Shown: positions 17,801 through 30,188, numbered from the stretch's first letter. The stretch: DNA of 64,000 bases from Burkholderiaceae bacterium (GCA_021463505.1 JAJTYR010000004.1:1-64000), one strand, 5' to 3'. Program-made: numbers and translations. Notes: a model not told the origin generated them from the letters alone.

Positions 17801-18958
17801 ATGAGCAACGAGACGCAGAGCGCCGGCTTCAAGCCGAAAAAGTCGGTCGCGCTTTCGGGAGTCACCGCCGGCAACACCGCGCTGTGCACCGTCGGTCGCA
17901 CCGGAAACGACCTGCACTACCGCGGCTACGACATCCTCGACATCGCCGAGGCCGCCGAGTTCGAGGAGATCGCGCACCTGCTGGTGCACGGCAAGCTGCC
18001 CAACCGCGCCGAACTGGCCGGCTACAAGGCGAAGCTGCGCGCGCTGCGCGGGCTGCCGGCGAACGTGAAGGCGGCGCTCGAATGGCTGCCTGCTTCGGCG
18101 CACCCGATGGACGTGATGCGCACCGGTGTTTCCGCGCTCGGCTGCAACCTGCCCGAGAAGGACGACCACAACCTCGCCGGGGCGCGCGACATCGCCGACC
18201 GGCTGATGGCCTGCCTGGGCCCGATGCTGCTCTACTGGTACCACTACTCCACCAACGGGCGGCGCATCGAGGTCGAGACCGACGACGACTCGATCGGCGG
18301 CCACTTCCTGCACCTGCTGCACGGACGCGAGCCCCCGGCGCTGTGGGTGCGCGCGATGCACACGTCGCTGATCCTGTACGCCGAGCACGAGTTCAATGCG
18401 TCCACCTTCGCCGCCCGCGTGATCGCCGGCACCGGCTCGGACATGTACTCGTCGATCGCCGGTGCGATCGGCGCCCTGCGCGGCCCGAAGCACGGCGGCG
18501 CCAACGAGGTCGCCTTCGAGATCCAGAAGCGCTACGACACGCCCGACCAGGCCGAGGCCGACATCCGGCGCCGCGTCGCCGAGAAGGAGGTCGTGATCGG
18601 CTTCGGGCATCCGGTCTACACGGTCTCCGATCCGCGCAACAAGGTGATCAAGGAAGTCGCGCGCAAGCTCTCGAAGGACGCCGGCAACACGAAGATGTTC
18701 GACATCGCGGATCGGCTCGAGCAAGTGATGTGGGACGCGAAGAAGATGTTCCCGAACCTGGACTGGTTCAGCGCGGTCAGCTACCACATGATGGGCGTGC
18801 CCACCGCGATGTTCACGCCGCTGTTCGTGATTGCGCGCACCTCGGGCTGGTCGGCGCACGTGATCGAGCAGCGCGTCGACAACAAGATCATCCGGCCGAG
18901 CGCGAACTACGTCGGTCCCGAGAACCTGAAGTTCGTGCCGCTCGACAAGCGCAAGTAA
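17801..18958 (+). CDS. prpC: 2-methylcitrate synthase
   Basis: The 385-residue protein is a short citrate-synthase homologue that condenses propionyl-CoA with oxaloacetate. It keeps the active-site stretches GPKHGGANE and [13 protein letters not shown]. It starts with [17 protein letters not shown], typical of PrpC. Its position between prpB and prpD makes the assignment firm. It lies 22 bases after prpB, with an RBS-like GGAACGACC. Confidence 0.95.
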   Translation: MSNETQSAGFKPKKSVALSGVTAGNTALCTVGRTGNDLHYRGYDILDIAEAAEFEEIAHLLVHGKLPNRAELAGYKAKLRALRGLPANVKAALEWLPASAHPMDVMRTGVSALGCNLPEKDDHNLAGARDIADRLMACLGPMLLYWYHYSTNGRRIEVETDDDSIGGHFLHLLHGREPPALWVRAMHTSLILYAEHEFNASTFAARVIAGTGSDMYSSIAGAIGALRGPKHGGANEVAFEIQKRYDTPDQAEADIRRRVAEKEVVIGFGHPVYTVSDPRNKVIKEVARKLSKDAGNTKMFDIADRLEQVMWDAKKMFPNLDWFSAVSYHMMGVPTAMFTPLFVIARTSGWSAHVIEQRVDNKIIRPSANYVGPENLKFVPLDKRK

Positions 18959-18998
18959 CCGCATCCCCGGAACCTTCACTTTCACGGAAACACGCAAC

Positions 18999-20450
18999 AT
19001 GGGCGCCGCCATTCCCGCCAGCCGGCCGAAGCCGGACAAGGTCCTGGTCGACATCGTCGACTACACGCTGAAATACAAGGTGCGCAGCAAGGAGGCGATC
19101 GAGACCGCGCGCGCCTGCCTGATCGACACGCTCGGCTGCGGGCTCGAGGCGCTGTCGTATCCCGCGTGCACCAAGATGCTCGGGCCGGTCGTGCCCGGAA
19201 CCGTCGTGCCCAATGGCGCGAAGGTGCCCGGCACGCAGTTCCAGCTCGACCCGGTGCAGGCCGCGTTCAACATCGGCGCGATGATCCGCTGGCTCGACTT
19301 CAACGACACCTGGCTGGCCGCGGAATGGGGTCATCCGTCGGACAACCTCGGCGGCATCCTCGCCACCGCCGACTGGCTCAGCCGCACCGCGATCGCGGCG
19401 GGCAAGGCCCCGCTCACGGTGCGCCAGGTGCTCGAGGCGATGGTCAAGGCGCATGAGATCCAGGGCGTGATCGCGCTGGAGAATTCGTTCAACCGCGTCG
19501 GCCTCGACCACGTGGTGCTGGTCAAGGTGGCCTCCACCGCCGTCTGCGGCATGCTGCTGGGCCTGTCCCGCGACGAACTGATCAACGCGGTCTCGCTCGC
19601 CTGGGTCGACGGCCAGTCGCTGCGCACCTACCGGCACGCGCCCAACACCGGCAGCCGCAAGAGCTGGGCGGCGGGCGACGCCACGAGCCGCGCAGTGCGC
19701 CTGGCGCTGATCGCGCGCACCGGCGAGATGGGCTATCCGTCGGTGCTCACCGCGAAGACCTGGGGCTTCTACGACGTGCTCTTCAAGGGCAGGGAGTTCA
19801 GCTTCCAGCGCCCGTACGGCAGCTACGTGATGGAGAACGTGCTGTTCAAGATCTCGTTCCCCGCCGAGTTCCACGCGCAGACCGCGGTCGAGTGCGCGAT
19901 GGCGCTGCACGGCGAGCTGAAGAAGGCCGGCCGCTCGGTCGACGACATCAGGAAGATCACGATCCGCACGCACGAATCGGCGATCCGCATCATCGACAAG
20001 AAGGGCCCGCTCGACAACCCGGCCGACCGCGACCACTGCATCCAGTACATGGTGGCCGTGCCGCTGATCTTCGGTCGGCTCACCGCCGGGGACTACGAAG
20101 ACGGGATCGCCGCCGATCCGCGCATCGACGCGCTGCGCGCGAAGATGACCTGCGTCGAGGACAGGCAGTTCAGCCAGGACTACCTCGATCCGGACAAGCG
20201 CTCGATCGCCAACGGCATCACGATCGAGTTCGCCGACGGCAGGAAGCTGAAGGAAGTCGTCGTCGAGTACCCGATCGGTCACCGTCGCCGCCGCAAGGAA
20301 GGCATCCCGGTGCTGGTCGAGAAGTTCCGCACCAACCTCGCGCGGCGCTTCCCGGCGAAGCAGCAGCAGCGCATTCTCGGGGTCTCGCTCGACCAGAAGG
20401 CGCTCGAAGTGATGCCCGTCAACGAATACGTCGACCTGTACGTCATCTGA
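18999..20450 (+). CDS. prpD: 2-methylcitrate dehydratase
   Basis: The 483-residue protein is an MmgE/PrpD family enzyme, cofactor-free, that dehydrates 2-methylcitrate to 2-methyl-cis-aconitate. Family-typical sequences are [36 protein letters not shown] and [19 protein letters not shown]. The length matches the E. coli PrpD type. No acnD or prpF is present here, so the following aconitase probably hydrates the methylaconitate. Confidence 0.94.
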   Translation: MGAAIPASRPKPDKVLVDIVDYTLKYKVRSKEAIETARACLIDTLGCGLEALSYPACTKMLGPVVPGTVVPNGAKVPGTQFQLDPVQAAFNIGAMIRWLDFNDTWLAAEWGHPSDNLGGILATADWLSRTAIAAGKAPLTVRQVLEAMVKAHEIQGVIALENSFNRVGLDHVVLVKVASTAVCGMLLGLSRDELINAVSLAWVDGQSLRTYRHAPNTGSRKSWAAGDATSRAVRLALIARTGEMGYPSVLTAKTWGFYDVLFKGREFSFQRPYGSYVMENVLFKISFPAEFHAQTAVECAMALHGELKKAGRSVDDIRKITIRTHESAIRIIDKKGPLDNPADRDHCIQYMVAVPLIFGRLTAGDYEDGIAADPRIDALRAKMTCVEDRQFSQDYLDPDKRSIANGITIEFADGRKLKEVVVEYPIGHRRRRKEGIPVLVEKFRTNLARRFPAKQQQRILGVSLDQKALEVMPVNEYVDLYVI

Positions 20451-20475
20451 AGACCCAATTCCGGAGAGGTCCAAC

Positions 20476-23175
<2,700 letters not shown>

Positions 23176-23183
23176 ACGGCACT

Positions 23184-23216
23184 GCGGACGGACCGGCCGG
23201 CGGCCGGCCCGTCCGC
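23184..23216 (+). terminator. Strong hairpin after acnA, no T tract
   Basis: GCGGACGG (23184-23191) pairs with CCGTCCGC (23209-23216). After one mismatch, CCGGCC pairs with GGCCGG around a three-base loop. It begins nine bases after the acnA stop. There is no run of T afterwards, so it may be a weak terminator or an mRNA 3' end stabiliser. Confidence 0.5.
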
Positions 23217-23265
23217 GATGCGGCGCAGTCGATTACACTTCGGCAGGCATCGAACCGCCGACTCC

Positions 23266-25506
23266 GTGTTCCAGTCCGAACTCACCTCGCGCACCGACGC
23301 CGGCGCCAGCCTGCCGGCGTTCCCGCGGCTGCTGCTGTCGACGGGCATTGCCTTCGTCGCCTGTCTGATCGCGAAACTGATCTCCTTCGGCGCTGTCGAC
23401 CTGCTGCTGATCTGGCCCTGCGCTGGCGTCGCCTTCGCTTTTGCCTGGCGCAACGGCCTGCGCTGGGCGGTGCCTCCGGCGGTTGGCGGGGCCCTGTGGG
23501 CCTGGGTCGAGTTCGGTGCGATCGGGCCGATCTTCGCCACTTTCGCAGCCAGCGTGGCCGGGCCGATGCTGGGCGTGGCGGCCCTGCGCCGACTCGACCA
23601 CTGGAAGCCGGCCGAGTATCGCCTCGAGGCCGCGGTGCGCTTCGCGGGCGTGATCGCATTGCTGTCAGCGCCGGTCGACGCACTGCTGGCGACGGCCGGC
23701 CTGCAGTGGAGCGGGCTGGTCGCCACGGCTCACCCGGCGCACCAGTTCATGGCCTGGTGGCTGATCGACGCGCTGGGCATCCTGCTGGTCGCGCCGGCCC
23801 TGCTCGCGTGGATGGGGGAGTCGCTCGCCGAAGCCGAGCCGGGCCTGTCGCAGCGCGCACTGGTCGACGCGCCGGCGTTCTTCCTCACGCTGCTGGTGAT
23901 CGCCACCGGCGTGCTGGTGACGCTGTTCGGCCAGCAGAGCTACGCCTACGCGCTGGCGTTCCTCTACTTTCCGATCGTCGCCTGGACTGCGATCCGGATG
24001 AGCGAGCGCGCCACCGCGCTGTCGCTCGCGGCCACCGCGATTCCGCTGCTGATCGCGCGCGCCCACCAGGTGGCCCAGGCGCACGACGACGTCTTCCGCG
24101 CACTCGAGGCCTCGGTACTGGTGTTCTCGGCCGTCATCGTCGCGCTGATGCTGCAGGCCGTGGCCACCGACCGCCGTTTCGCGCTCGCGCGCGTCGCGCA
24201 GCAGGCACGCCAGGACATGTCGACCGGACTCCTCAACGACCGCGGCCTGATCGCCGAGATCGGCGAACGCCTGTCCATGCCCACACGCCCCGACTACGGG
24301 CTGATCGGCGTGCACATGTCCAACTTCGACACGCTGAACGACCTGTGCGGCCCGCTGCAGGCCCTGCAACTCGAGCAGGACGTTTCCGCGCTGCTGATGC
24401 GCCAGCCTGGCGCGAAGGCCGCCGCGCGGCTGTCGGCGGGTCGCTTTGCGCTGCTGATCGAGGCCGAATCGGTCGCCGAGGTGCGCACAGTCGCGCGCGA
24501 GCTCTACTCCCAACTCAACGGCCAGTTGTTCAAGACCGAACACGGCAGCGTGAGACTGCAGCTGTGCGTGGGCGGCCTGCTGGTGGACCGGCACGCGCTG
24601 ATCAACAGCGAAGACTGCCTGATGTCGCTGTCCGACGCGATGGCGATCGCCGCCAGCGTACGCGACCCGCAGCTCTTCGTCGAGCCGCTGTCGCAGACGA
24701 TGATCGACGCGCGACGCGCCCACCAGGGCAAGATCGAGCACATCCGCGAAGCCATCCGCGACAAGCGCTTCGAGTTGCACGCGCAGCCGATGATCGATCC
24801 GGACGCGCCCGAAGGGATGCTCTCCTACGAGGTGCTGATCCGCCTGCTCGACCGCGGCGGCGGATTGATCCGCCCGCCCGAGTTCCTGTCGCTGGCGGTG
24901 CAGGCGCAGATGACGCCGACGATGGACCGCGGCGTGATCCGCCAGATCTTCTCCTGGCTCGCCGACCACCCCGAGGCGCTGGCACGCACCTGGAAGTGCT
25001 CGATCAACCTGTCGGGACTCACGATGGGCGACGGCACGATCGCCGGCTTCATCCGCGAACAGCGCGCGCTCCACGCGATTCCCGCCGACAAGATCGTCTT
25101 CGAGATCACCGAGAGCGAGGCGATCCGCAACCCGGCGGCTGCCTCGCGGCTGGTCGATGACCTGAAGGCAGAGGGTTTCGGTATCGCGCTCGACGACTTT
25201 GGTACCGGACTCGCCACCTTCGAGTACCTGAAACGCTTCCCGCTCGACTACCTGAAGATCGACGGTTCGTTCATCCGCAACCTGGTGACGAATCCGATCG
25301 ACGAGGAAATCGTCCTGTCCACGGTGCGCGTGGCGCGGCGCCTGAACATCCGCACGGTGGCCGAGCACGTGCACAACCAGGACACGCTGGACCGGCTCAC
25401 CGACATCGGCGTTGCCCACATTCAGGGCGACTGGATCGGCCGGGCGGCACCGCTCGAGCAGTTGTTCGCAGCGCCCGCGCGACGCGCCAGCCGCTCGTCG
25501 GCTTGA
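23266..25506 (+). CDS. Membrane-anchored EAL-domain protein with degenerate GGDEF domain, probable c-di-GMP phosphodiesterase
   Basis: About 280 N-terminal residues form a MASE1-like set of membrane helices. A GGDEF domain follows in which the signature has become SAGRF, so cyclase activity is not expected. The C-terminal EAL domain keeps catalytic residues: EVLIR in place of EAL (about residue 520), INLSG, FEITESE, DDFGTG, DYLKIDG, TVAEHV and IQGDW. It probably degrades cyclic di-GMP. The GTG at 23266 was chosen because an ATG 16 codons earlier (23218) touches the hairpin after acnA. A TACACT box at 23234-23239 between them could be a promoter element. The start is uncertain. Confidence 0.8.
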   Translation: MFQSELTSRTDAGASLPAFPRLLLSTGIAFVACLIAKLISFGAVDLLLIWPCAGVAFAFAWRNGLRWAVPPAVGGALWAWVEFGAIGPIFATFAASVAGPMLGVAALRRLDHWKPAEYRLEAAVRFAGVIALLSAPVDALLATAGLQWSGLVATAHPAHQFMAWWLIDALGILLVAPALLAWMGESLAEAEPGLSQRALVDAPAFFLTLLVIATGVLVTLFGQQSYAYALAFLYFPIVAWTAIRMSERATALSLAATAIPLLIARAHQVAQAHDDVFRALEASVLVFSAVIVALMLQAVATDRRFALARVAQQARQDMSTGLLNDRGLIAEIGERLSMPTRPDYGLIGVHMSNFDTLNDLCGPLQALQLEQDVSALLMRQPGAKAAARLSAGRFALLIEAESVAEVRTVARELYSQLNGQLFKTEHGSVRLQLCVGGLLVDRHALINSEDCLMSLSDAMAIAASVRDPQLFVEPLSQTMIDARRAHQGKIEHIREAIRDKRFELHAQPMIDPDAPEGMLSYEVLIRLLDRGGGLIRPPEFLSLAVQAQMTPTMDRGVIRQIFSWLADHPEALARTWKCSINLSGLTMGDGTIAGFIREQRALHAIPADKIVFEITESEAIRNPAAASRLVDDLKAEGFGIALDDFGTGLATFEYLKRFPLDYLKIDGSFIRNLVTNPIDEEIVLSTVRVARRLNIRTVAEHVHNQDTLDRLTDIGVAHIQGDWIGRAAPLEQLFAAPARRASRSSA

Positions 25507-25516
25507 GCGGTCGCTG

Positions 25517-26128
25517 TCAGCCGGCGAGCCAGCGCTCGAGGTCCGGCTTCTCGTCCACGTCCCAGAGCGTGCGCAGTTGCGACCACCGCACGCCGCTCTC
25601 CTGGAGGCGCCGCCGCGTCGCGGCCATCAGCGTATCGCGCCCCCAGGGCATGTCGTCGAACAGGTGAGCGATGCGGCGGCTGAGCCCCACCAGCGCATAG
25701 CCGCCGTCCTCGGTGGGGCCGAACACCGCGTCGCGCTCGCGCAGGGCGGCGAAGGCGTCGTGCAGATCGTTCGTCGACAGTGCGACGACGTCGCTGCCCA
25801 CCAGCACCGGCACCCGCGCCTCGTCGAGCGCACGCGCCAGCGCCGTTTCGATCCGCTCGCCCGGCGAGACGCCGACCTGGACGGCGAGCGCGAAACCGTG
25901 CGCGGCGGCCAGTCGCGCGCACTCGCCGTCGCGGTCGTCACCAAGGATGCACAACTCGGCTTCGAGCGCCGGCGCTTGCACCTGCGCCGCACGAACCACC
26001 GCCAGCGTGTCACGCAGCATCGTCCGGTAGTGGGCGAGCGCGGCGGCGTCACCGACGGTACGCGCCAGGCGCGTCTTGACCTCGCCGGCACGCGGCACGC
26101 GGGCGAAGACGATGATCCGCGGATTCAT
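25517..26128 (-). CDS. DUF2064 / TIGR04282-type glycosyltransferase-like protein
   Basis: The 203-residue protein begins with IIVFARVPRAGEVKTRLAR, the nucleotide-sugar binding pattern of GT-A-like DUF2064 proteins. GSDVVALS in the middle holds the acidic pair, and EDGGYALVGL is the family signature. Members next to arsenic genes have been named arsenosugar glycosyltransferases, but no arsenic gene is present here. It may instead modify a phospholipid or another acceptor. It is convergent with the EAL gene, with 10 bases between stops. Confidence 0.8.
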   Translation of the reverse strand: MNPRIIVFARVPRAGEVKTRLARTVGDAAALAHYRTMLRDTLAVVRAAQVQAPALEAELCILGDDRDGECARLAAAHGFALAVQVGVSPGERIETALARALDEARVPVLVGSDVVALSTNDLHDAFAALRERDAVFGPTEDGGYALVGLSRRIAHLFDDMPWGRDTLMAATRRRLQESGVRWSQLRTLWDVDEKPDLERWLAG

Positions 26129-26532
26129 GGGGGGCGATTCTCGCCAACGACGATTCGGGCAGCCGGGGCAGAAGACGGCGGCGGTGGCTGGACGCGGCCG
26201 GCATTATGACATCGGTACACCTGCGCGACGCTCGCCTGGCTCGCGGTATATTGCGACGGGCCGACGCAGCAAACGTGCAGCGGATCATCCGGGATCAGGC
26301 GCCCGATGGCAGATCCAGGCATTACAGGTTCGATCATGACGGCGGATGTGGCGACAACGGGTGATCTCCAGACGCTGGAAACCCCGATGACGGCCACGCT
26401 GGAGGTCGTGCTGCACCAACACCGCTCGCCCGCGTGGCCCGCGGCCGGAACTTCCACCCGCTTCATTCACCCGCAGGCGGCCCGGCAGCGGGGCCCCATG
26501 CCATGACCCGCAAAGCACAGGAAGGGAACGAC
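26129..26532. other. Gene-poor stretch upstream of the SDR gene
   Basis: No recognisable gene is seen in these 404 bases. They must hold the promoters for the divergent DUF2064 and SDR genes. TATATT at 26247-26252 is the best -10-like box on the plus strand, but no good -35 box fits it. A 66-codon open frame (26306-26506) ends by overlapping an ATG at 26503, but it matches nothing I know. Confidence 0.4.
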
Positions 26533-27303
26533 GTGTCCGGCATCGAAGGCAAACACTGCGTGCTGACCGGCGGCGCCGGCAGCATCGGCCTGGCATCCGC
26601 CCGCCAGCTGCTTGCGCGCGGCGCCACGGTATTCCTCGTGGACCGCGACCCGGCGCTGCTCGATGCGGCGCGCCAGTCGCTCGTGGCCGATGGCTACGGC
26701 GCACGCATCGGCAGCGCCGCCGCCGACGTCAGCAACGCCCGCCAGACCCGGGACTACCTGGCGCAGGCGGTGGCGCGCGCCGGCCCGATCGATTTCCTCT
26801 TCTGCAACGCCGGCATCAACGGCGCGATCGTGTCCGTCACCGATTATCCGGACGCGCTGTTCGACGCCGTGATGGCGGTGAACGTGCGCGGTACCTTCCT
26901 GGCACTCAAGCACGGCCTGCCACAGATGCGCGACGGTGGCAGCGTGCTCGTGACCTCCAGCGTCATGGGCGTCACCGCCGACCCGGGCGTGAGCGCCTAT
27001 GCAACCTCCAAACACGCGCTGATCGGCCTGGTGCGCGTGGTCGCGAAAGAGGCCGCTGCGCGCGGTATCCGGGTCAACGCGCTCGCGCCGGGGCCGGTGG
27101 GCAACGCGTTCCAGGACGACATCGAGCGCCGACTGAGCCAGGTCGTGGGACGCGACGCCACGCGGATGCTCGACGAGGCGATCCCGCTGCATCGTCACGC
27201 GCAGCCCGACGAGATCGCGCGGATGGTGGTCTTCCTCGCGAGCGCCGACAGCAGTTTCTCCACCGGCAGCGTGTTCATGGCCGATGGCGGCATGCACATC
27301 TGA
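26533..27303 (+). CDS. Short-chain dehydrogenase/reductase
   Basis: The product of about 256 residues is a classical SDR. It shows the cofactor motif TGGAGSIGLA near residue 10, FCNAGINGA (NAG motif) and the catalytic SAYATSKHA (Tyr and Lys) with an upstream Ser. The C terminus FMADGGMHI is typical. NAD is favoured by the Asp in VDRDPA. The GTG at 26533 has the strong ribosome site AGGAAGGGA ahead; an ATG ten codons upstream (26503) is the alternative. The substrate is unknown; as part of the catabolic region it likely oxidises a secondary alcohol. Confidence 0.85.
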   Translation: MSGIEGKHCVLTGGAGSIGLASARQLLARGATVFLVDRDPALLDAARQSLVADGYGARIGSAAADVSNARQTRDYLAQAVARAGPIDFLFCNAGINGAIVSVTDYPDALFDAVMAVNVRGTFLALKHGLPQMRDGGSVLVTSSVMGVTADPGVSAYATSKHALIGLVRVVAKEAAARGIRVNALAPGPVGNAFQDDIERRLSQVVGRDATRMLDEAIPLHRHAQPDEIARMVVFLASADSSFSTGSVFMADGGMHI

Positions 27304-27316
27304 CGTGCCATCTGCG

Positions 27317-28774
27317 TCAGGCGCCCGGCACTTCCCCGGACAGCACGAGCTCCAGGCGTTCGGCGAGGCGCGTCGCCAGCGCCATCACGGTCAACGACGG
27401 ATTGACCGAGAGCGTTCGCGCAAGCAGTGACGCATCACCGACGAACAGACCCTTCACGTCGTGCGACTCGCAGTGGCGATCGACCACCGATCGCAGCGGG
27501 TCATCGCCCATCCGGCAGCCACCCTGCGTGTGCGTCGAGATGAGGCCGGTCCAGCAGACCTTCTTCGCACCCGCGGCCCCGAGTGCCTCGCGGCTGAAGC
27601 GCAACGCGCCATCGAGCCGTGCGCGCTCGGAAGGCTGCAGGTCGACCTCGATGTGCTCGCCTCCGTCGTTGTCGATGCTCACCGATGCGTTGTTTTCGTC
27701 GTTCACCATCGCGAGCAGGCCGTTCCAGTGCCGGTAGGCACGGACCGTCTCGACCAGTCGCGGCCCCCACAGCGGTCCGTTCGCGTCGCGCACGGTGGTG
27801 GCGAAGGCAATCGGGTCCATGATCGTCGAAGCCTCGATCACGAAACCGCCCGCATCGTCGGTCTGGAACTTCATGCAATGCGCGGTGATCGGATAGACCC
27901 GGTGCGCGTCCTGCGGATCGTCGAACAGACCATAGACGAGCCGCAGCGGATGCAGGCCGACATGCCGGCCGATCGCAGGGTTGGCCAGGCCGGAGCGCAG
28001 CAGCAGTTGCGGCGAATTCAGCGCGCCGGCGGCGACGACGACGAAGCGCGCGCGCGCAGCGTGCCGCTCGCCGGCAGCGTCGACGTACGCGACGCCGCGC
28101 GCCCGTGGCCCCCCCGGCGCGTCCGCGACGAGCACCCGTTCGACGCGCACGCCGGTACGCACTTCGAGCAGATCGCGCGACAGTGCCATGGCGATGTAAG
28201 TGTTCATCGTCGACTTGCCGCCGTCGGTGGGACACCCCTGCAGGCAGGACCCGTAGCTCATGCACCGCGCATCGGTGTACGAATGCACCGGCTGGAGTTC
28301 GGCGCCGAGCGCGCGGAATCCAGCCTGTACCGTGTGAACGCAGTTCTCCCAGTCGCCGCGCTCGCGCACGCCGAGCAGGTTCTCGACCCGCGTGTAGTAC
28401 TCGTCGAGATCGGCCAGCGCGAACGGTTCGCCGCGATCGTTGGTCAGGCCGCTGGCGGGATGCCACTTGGCGATGTCGCGCTCATGCGCGCGCAGCGCGA
28501 CCTTGGTGTTGATCGTGGTCGAGCCGCCGACGCATTTCCCCGAGAGAAAGATCATCGCGTCACCGCCGGGCAAGGCCGCGAAACGCAGCGGCCAGTAGAG
28601 GTCGTGCGTGGCCTTCGCCTCCCAGCGCCGGAAGTGCCCGGACGTGAGGTGGGGCCCGGCTTCGAGGAGCAGCACCTTGCGCCCGCACTGCGCGAGTTCC
28701 CCGGCGACGACGCCGCCGCCGGCGCCCGATCCCACCACGATCACGTCGAACCCGACGTCGGAACCGGCGTTCAT
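27317..28774 (-). CDS. GMC-family FAD oxidoreductase (gluconate/fructose dehydrogenase-like)
   Basis: The 485-residue flavoprotein begins with the FAD-binding VIVVGSGAGGGVVAGEL. It has CVGGSTTINTKVALR in the flavin-attachment region. The C-terminal active-site sequences are THTQGGCRMGDDP (His) and NPSLTVMALATRLAERL (Asn). Members of this branch oxidise polyols, sugars or alcohols and pass electrons to a cytochrome or quinone. The start at 28774 overlaps the stop of the upstream small gene by four bases, so the two form a pair. No signal peptide is evident. Confidence 0.85.
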   Translation of the reverse strand: MNAGSDVGFDVIVVGSGAGGGVVAGELAQCGRKVLLLEAGPHLTSGHFRRWEAKATHDLYWPLRFAALPGGDAMIFLSGKCVGGSTTINTKVALRAHERDIAKWHPASGLTNDRGEPFALADLDEYYTRVENLLGVRERGDWENCVHTVQAGFRALGAELQPVHSYTDARCMSYGSCLQGCPTDGGKSTMNTYIAMALSRDLLEVRTGVRVERVLVADAPGGPRARGVAYVDAAGERHAARARFVVVAAGALNSPQLLLRSGLANPAIGRHVGLHPLRLVYGLFDDPQDAHRVYPITAHCMKFQTDDAGGFVIEASTIMDPIAFATTVRDANGPLWGPRLVETVRAYRHWNGLLAMVNDENNASVSIDNDGGEHIEVDLQPSERARLDGALRFSREALGAAGAKKVCWTGLISTHTQGGCRMGDDPLRSVVDRHCESHDVKGLFVGDASLLARTLSVNPSLTVMALATRLAERLELVLSGEVPGA

Positions 28775-29148
28775 GGCTGTCCGATTCCAAGCCAGGACCA
28801 GTCGCGCCCGAGATCGACCGCGCGCGGCGGCTGGAAGCCGATCACGGCCCACGCGCCCGGTCCGTGCCGGCCCGGGGCGACGAAGTCGCTGTAATACGCC
28901 TCGATGGCAAGCGCGCGCACGAGGGCGAACCCGGGCGTGCGTTCGTGCCGGGCCAGCGCTTCGGGCGTGGCGGCAGCCGACAACGCGTCGATCGCGCGCA
29001 ACGCATCAGCGCGTGCAGCGGCGGGCATCGCGGCCAGGACTGCATCGATGTAGATCGCCGGGCCGATCCGCGCAGAGCCCGGCACGATCAGCTCGCACAG
29101 GACCTCCAGGGTGCCCGCACGTTGCGTGTCGAGGACCCGAAGAGTCAC
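28771..29148 (-). CDS. Small partner subunit of the GMC oxidoreductase (gluconate 2-dehydrogenase subunit 3-like)
   Basis: The 125-residue protein is mostly alpha-helical, with LVRALAIEAYYSDFVAP and GAWAVIGFQPPR near the C terminus. This resembles the end of gluconate 2-dehydrogenase subunit 3 proteins, which accompany GMC catalytic subunits. The 4-bp overlap with the GMC gene supports a complex. The family often has a Tat signal, but none is seen here if the GTG at 29148 is the start. That start is inferred from where the protein-like composition begins. Assignment is moderate. Confidence 0.6.
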   Translation of the reverse strand: MTLRVLDTQRAGTLEVLCELIVPGSARIGPAIYIDAVLAAMPAAARADALRAIDALSAAATPEALARHERTPGFALVRALAIEAYYSDFVAPGRHGPGAWAVIGFQPPRAVDLGRDWSWLGIGQP

Positions 29149-29186
29149 CTGCCGTCCTCCGATGCCCGCCACCGCGCGCCAGCACC

Positions 29187-29216
29187 CTTGTGACAGCGCT
29201 CGCGCAGCGGTAGGAT
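29187..29216 (+). promoter_or_regulatory. Possible promoter and autoregulatory site of the AraC-type gene
   Basis: A CTTGT...AGCGCTCGCGCA element (29187-29206) resembles the CTTGTCCGAAAGCGCATCGCGCA element in the shared promoter at 38.1 kb. TAGGAT (29211-29216) follows as a -10-like box, 21 bases before the start codon. Confidence 0.35.
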
Positions 29217-29237
29217 CGCGTGCCGAGGAGACGAGAA

Positions 29238-30188
29238 ATGAAACGCGAAGCGTTCGATACCCGCTCGCAACCGGAGGCGGCGCGTGTCGGTTTCTGGGAG
29301 CAGTCGACCCGGCGCTACTTCGGGCCGCTCGGCACGACGAACCTGGCGCCGCACGAATTCGAGGGGCGCTTGCTCGTCTATCACGCCGGCCCACTGCGTC
29401 TGTACACGATCGACGCGAGTGCGCACCGCATCGTGCGCGACCACGCCGGGATGGGCGATGCGGCCGACAGTTACAAGCTGCTCCTGCAGTTGCGCGGCGA
29501 AAGCGAGATCGAGCAGGGCGATGTCCGCGTCACGCTCAGAGCCGGCGACTGGAGCCTGTACGACCCGCGGGTTCCCTACTCGATCACGTCGCGCGAGGCG
29601 CTGCAGCACATGGTGGTGCACATTCCGCGTGAACGCCTGCGATGGCTGCCGGTGCCACCGCTGCACACCTGCGAGCCCGCCGACTCCGACCTGTCGAGCC
29701 TCTACAGCGTGCTGTCGAGTTTCCTTGCGTCGCTCTCCTCGCAACTCGAAACGCTGCCCGACGGCTGCGGAACCACGGTCAGCGAGGCGGCACTGGCACT
29801 GCTCGCCTCGACGCTTCAGGCCCGTCGCAGCGGCGCATCCGGGCCGCCGCCACTGCCGGAGGTGCTGCGCGTGCGGGTACGCCAGTACATCGAATCGCAC
29901 CTGGCGGACGATGATCTGACGATCGAACGCATCGCGCGCGACCTGCGCTGCTCGAAGCGCTACCTGCATCGCGTCTTCGAAGGCGGGGACATCACGGTCG
30001 AGCGCTACATCTGGCGTTTGCGCCTGTTGCGTTGCCGGCAGGCGCTCGAACGCAATGGCGCGGCGGCCGGTTCGATTTCGGCGACCGCCTACCACTGGGG
30101 CTTCAACAGCACCGCGCATTTCTCGCGCCTGTTCAAGGCACAGTTCGGCGTCACGCCCAGCGAGTTCGTGCGATCGCGCCCGCACTGA
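29238..30188 (+). CDS. AraC-family transcriptional regulator
   Basis: The 316-residue protein has an N-terminal beta-rich sensing domain of the AraC_binding_2 type (about residues 20-190; YKLLLQLRGESEIEQGD). The C-terminal double helix-turn-helix includes DLTIERIARDLRCSKRYLHR and AYHWGFNSTAHFSRLFKAQF, the classical AraC signature. The ATG is preceded by GAGGAG. It lies between the GMC pair and the catabolic operon and is the likely activator for the divergent operons whose promoter region contains AraC-like paired sites at 38.1 kb. Confidence 0.9.
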   Translation: MKREAFDTRSQPEAARVGFWEQSTRRYFGPLGTTNLAPHEFEGRLLVYHAGPLRLYTIDASAHRIVRDHAGMGDAADSYKLLLQLRGESEIEQGDVRVTLRAGDWSLYDPRVPYSITSREALQHMVVHIPRERLRWLPVPPLHTCEPADSDLSSLYSVLSSFLASLSSQLETLPDGCGTTVSEAALALLASTLQARRSGASGPPPLPEVLRVRVRQYIESHLADDDLTIERIARDLRCSKRYLHRVFEGGDITVERYIWRLRLLRCRQALERNGAAAGSISATAYHWGFNSTAHFSRLFKAQFGVTPSEFVRSRPH

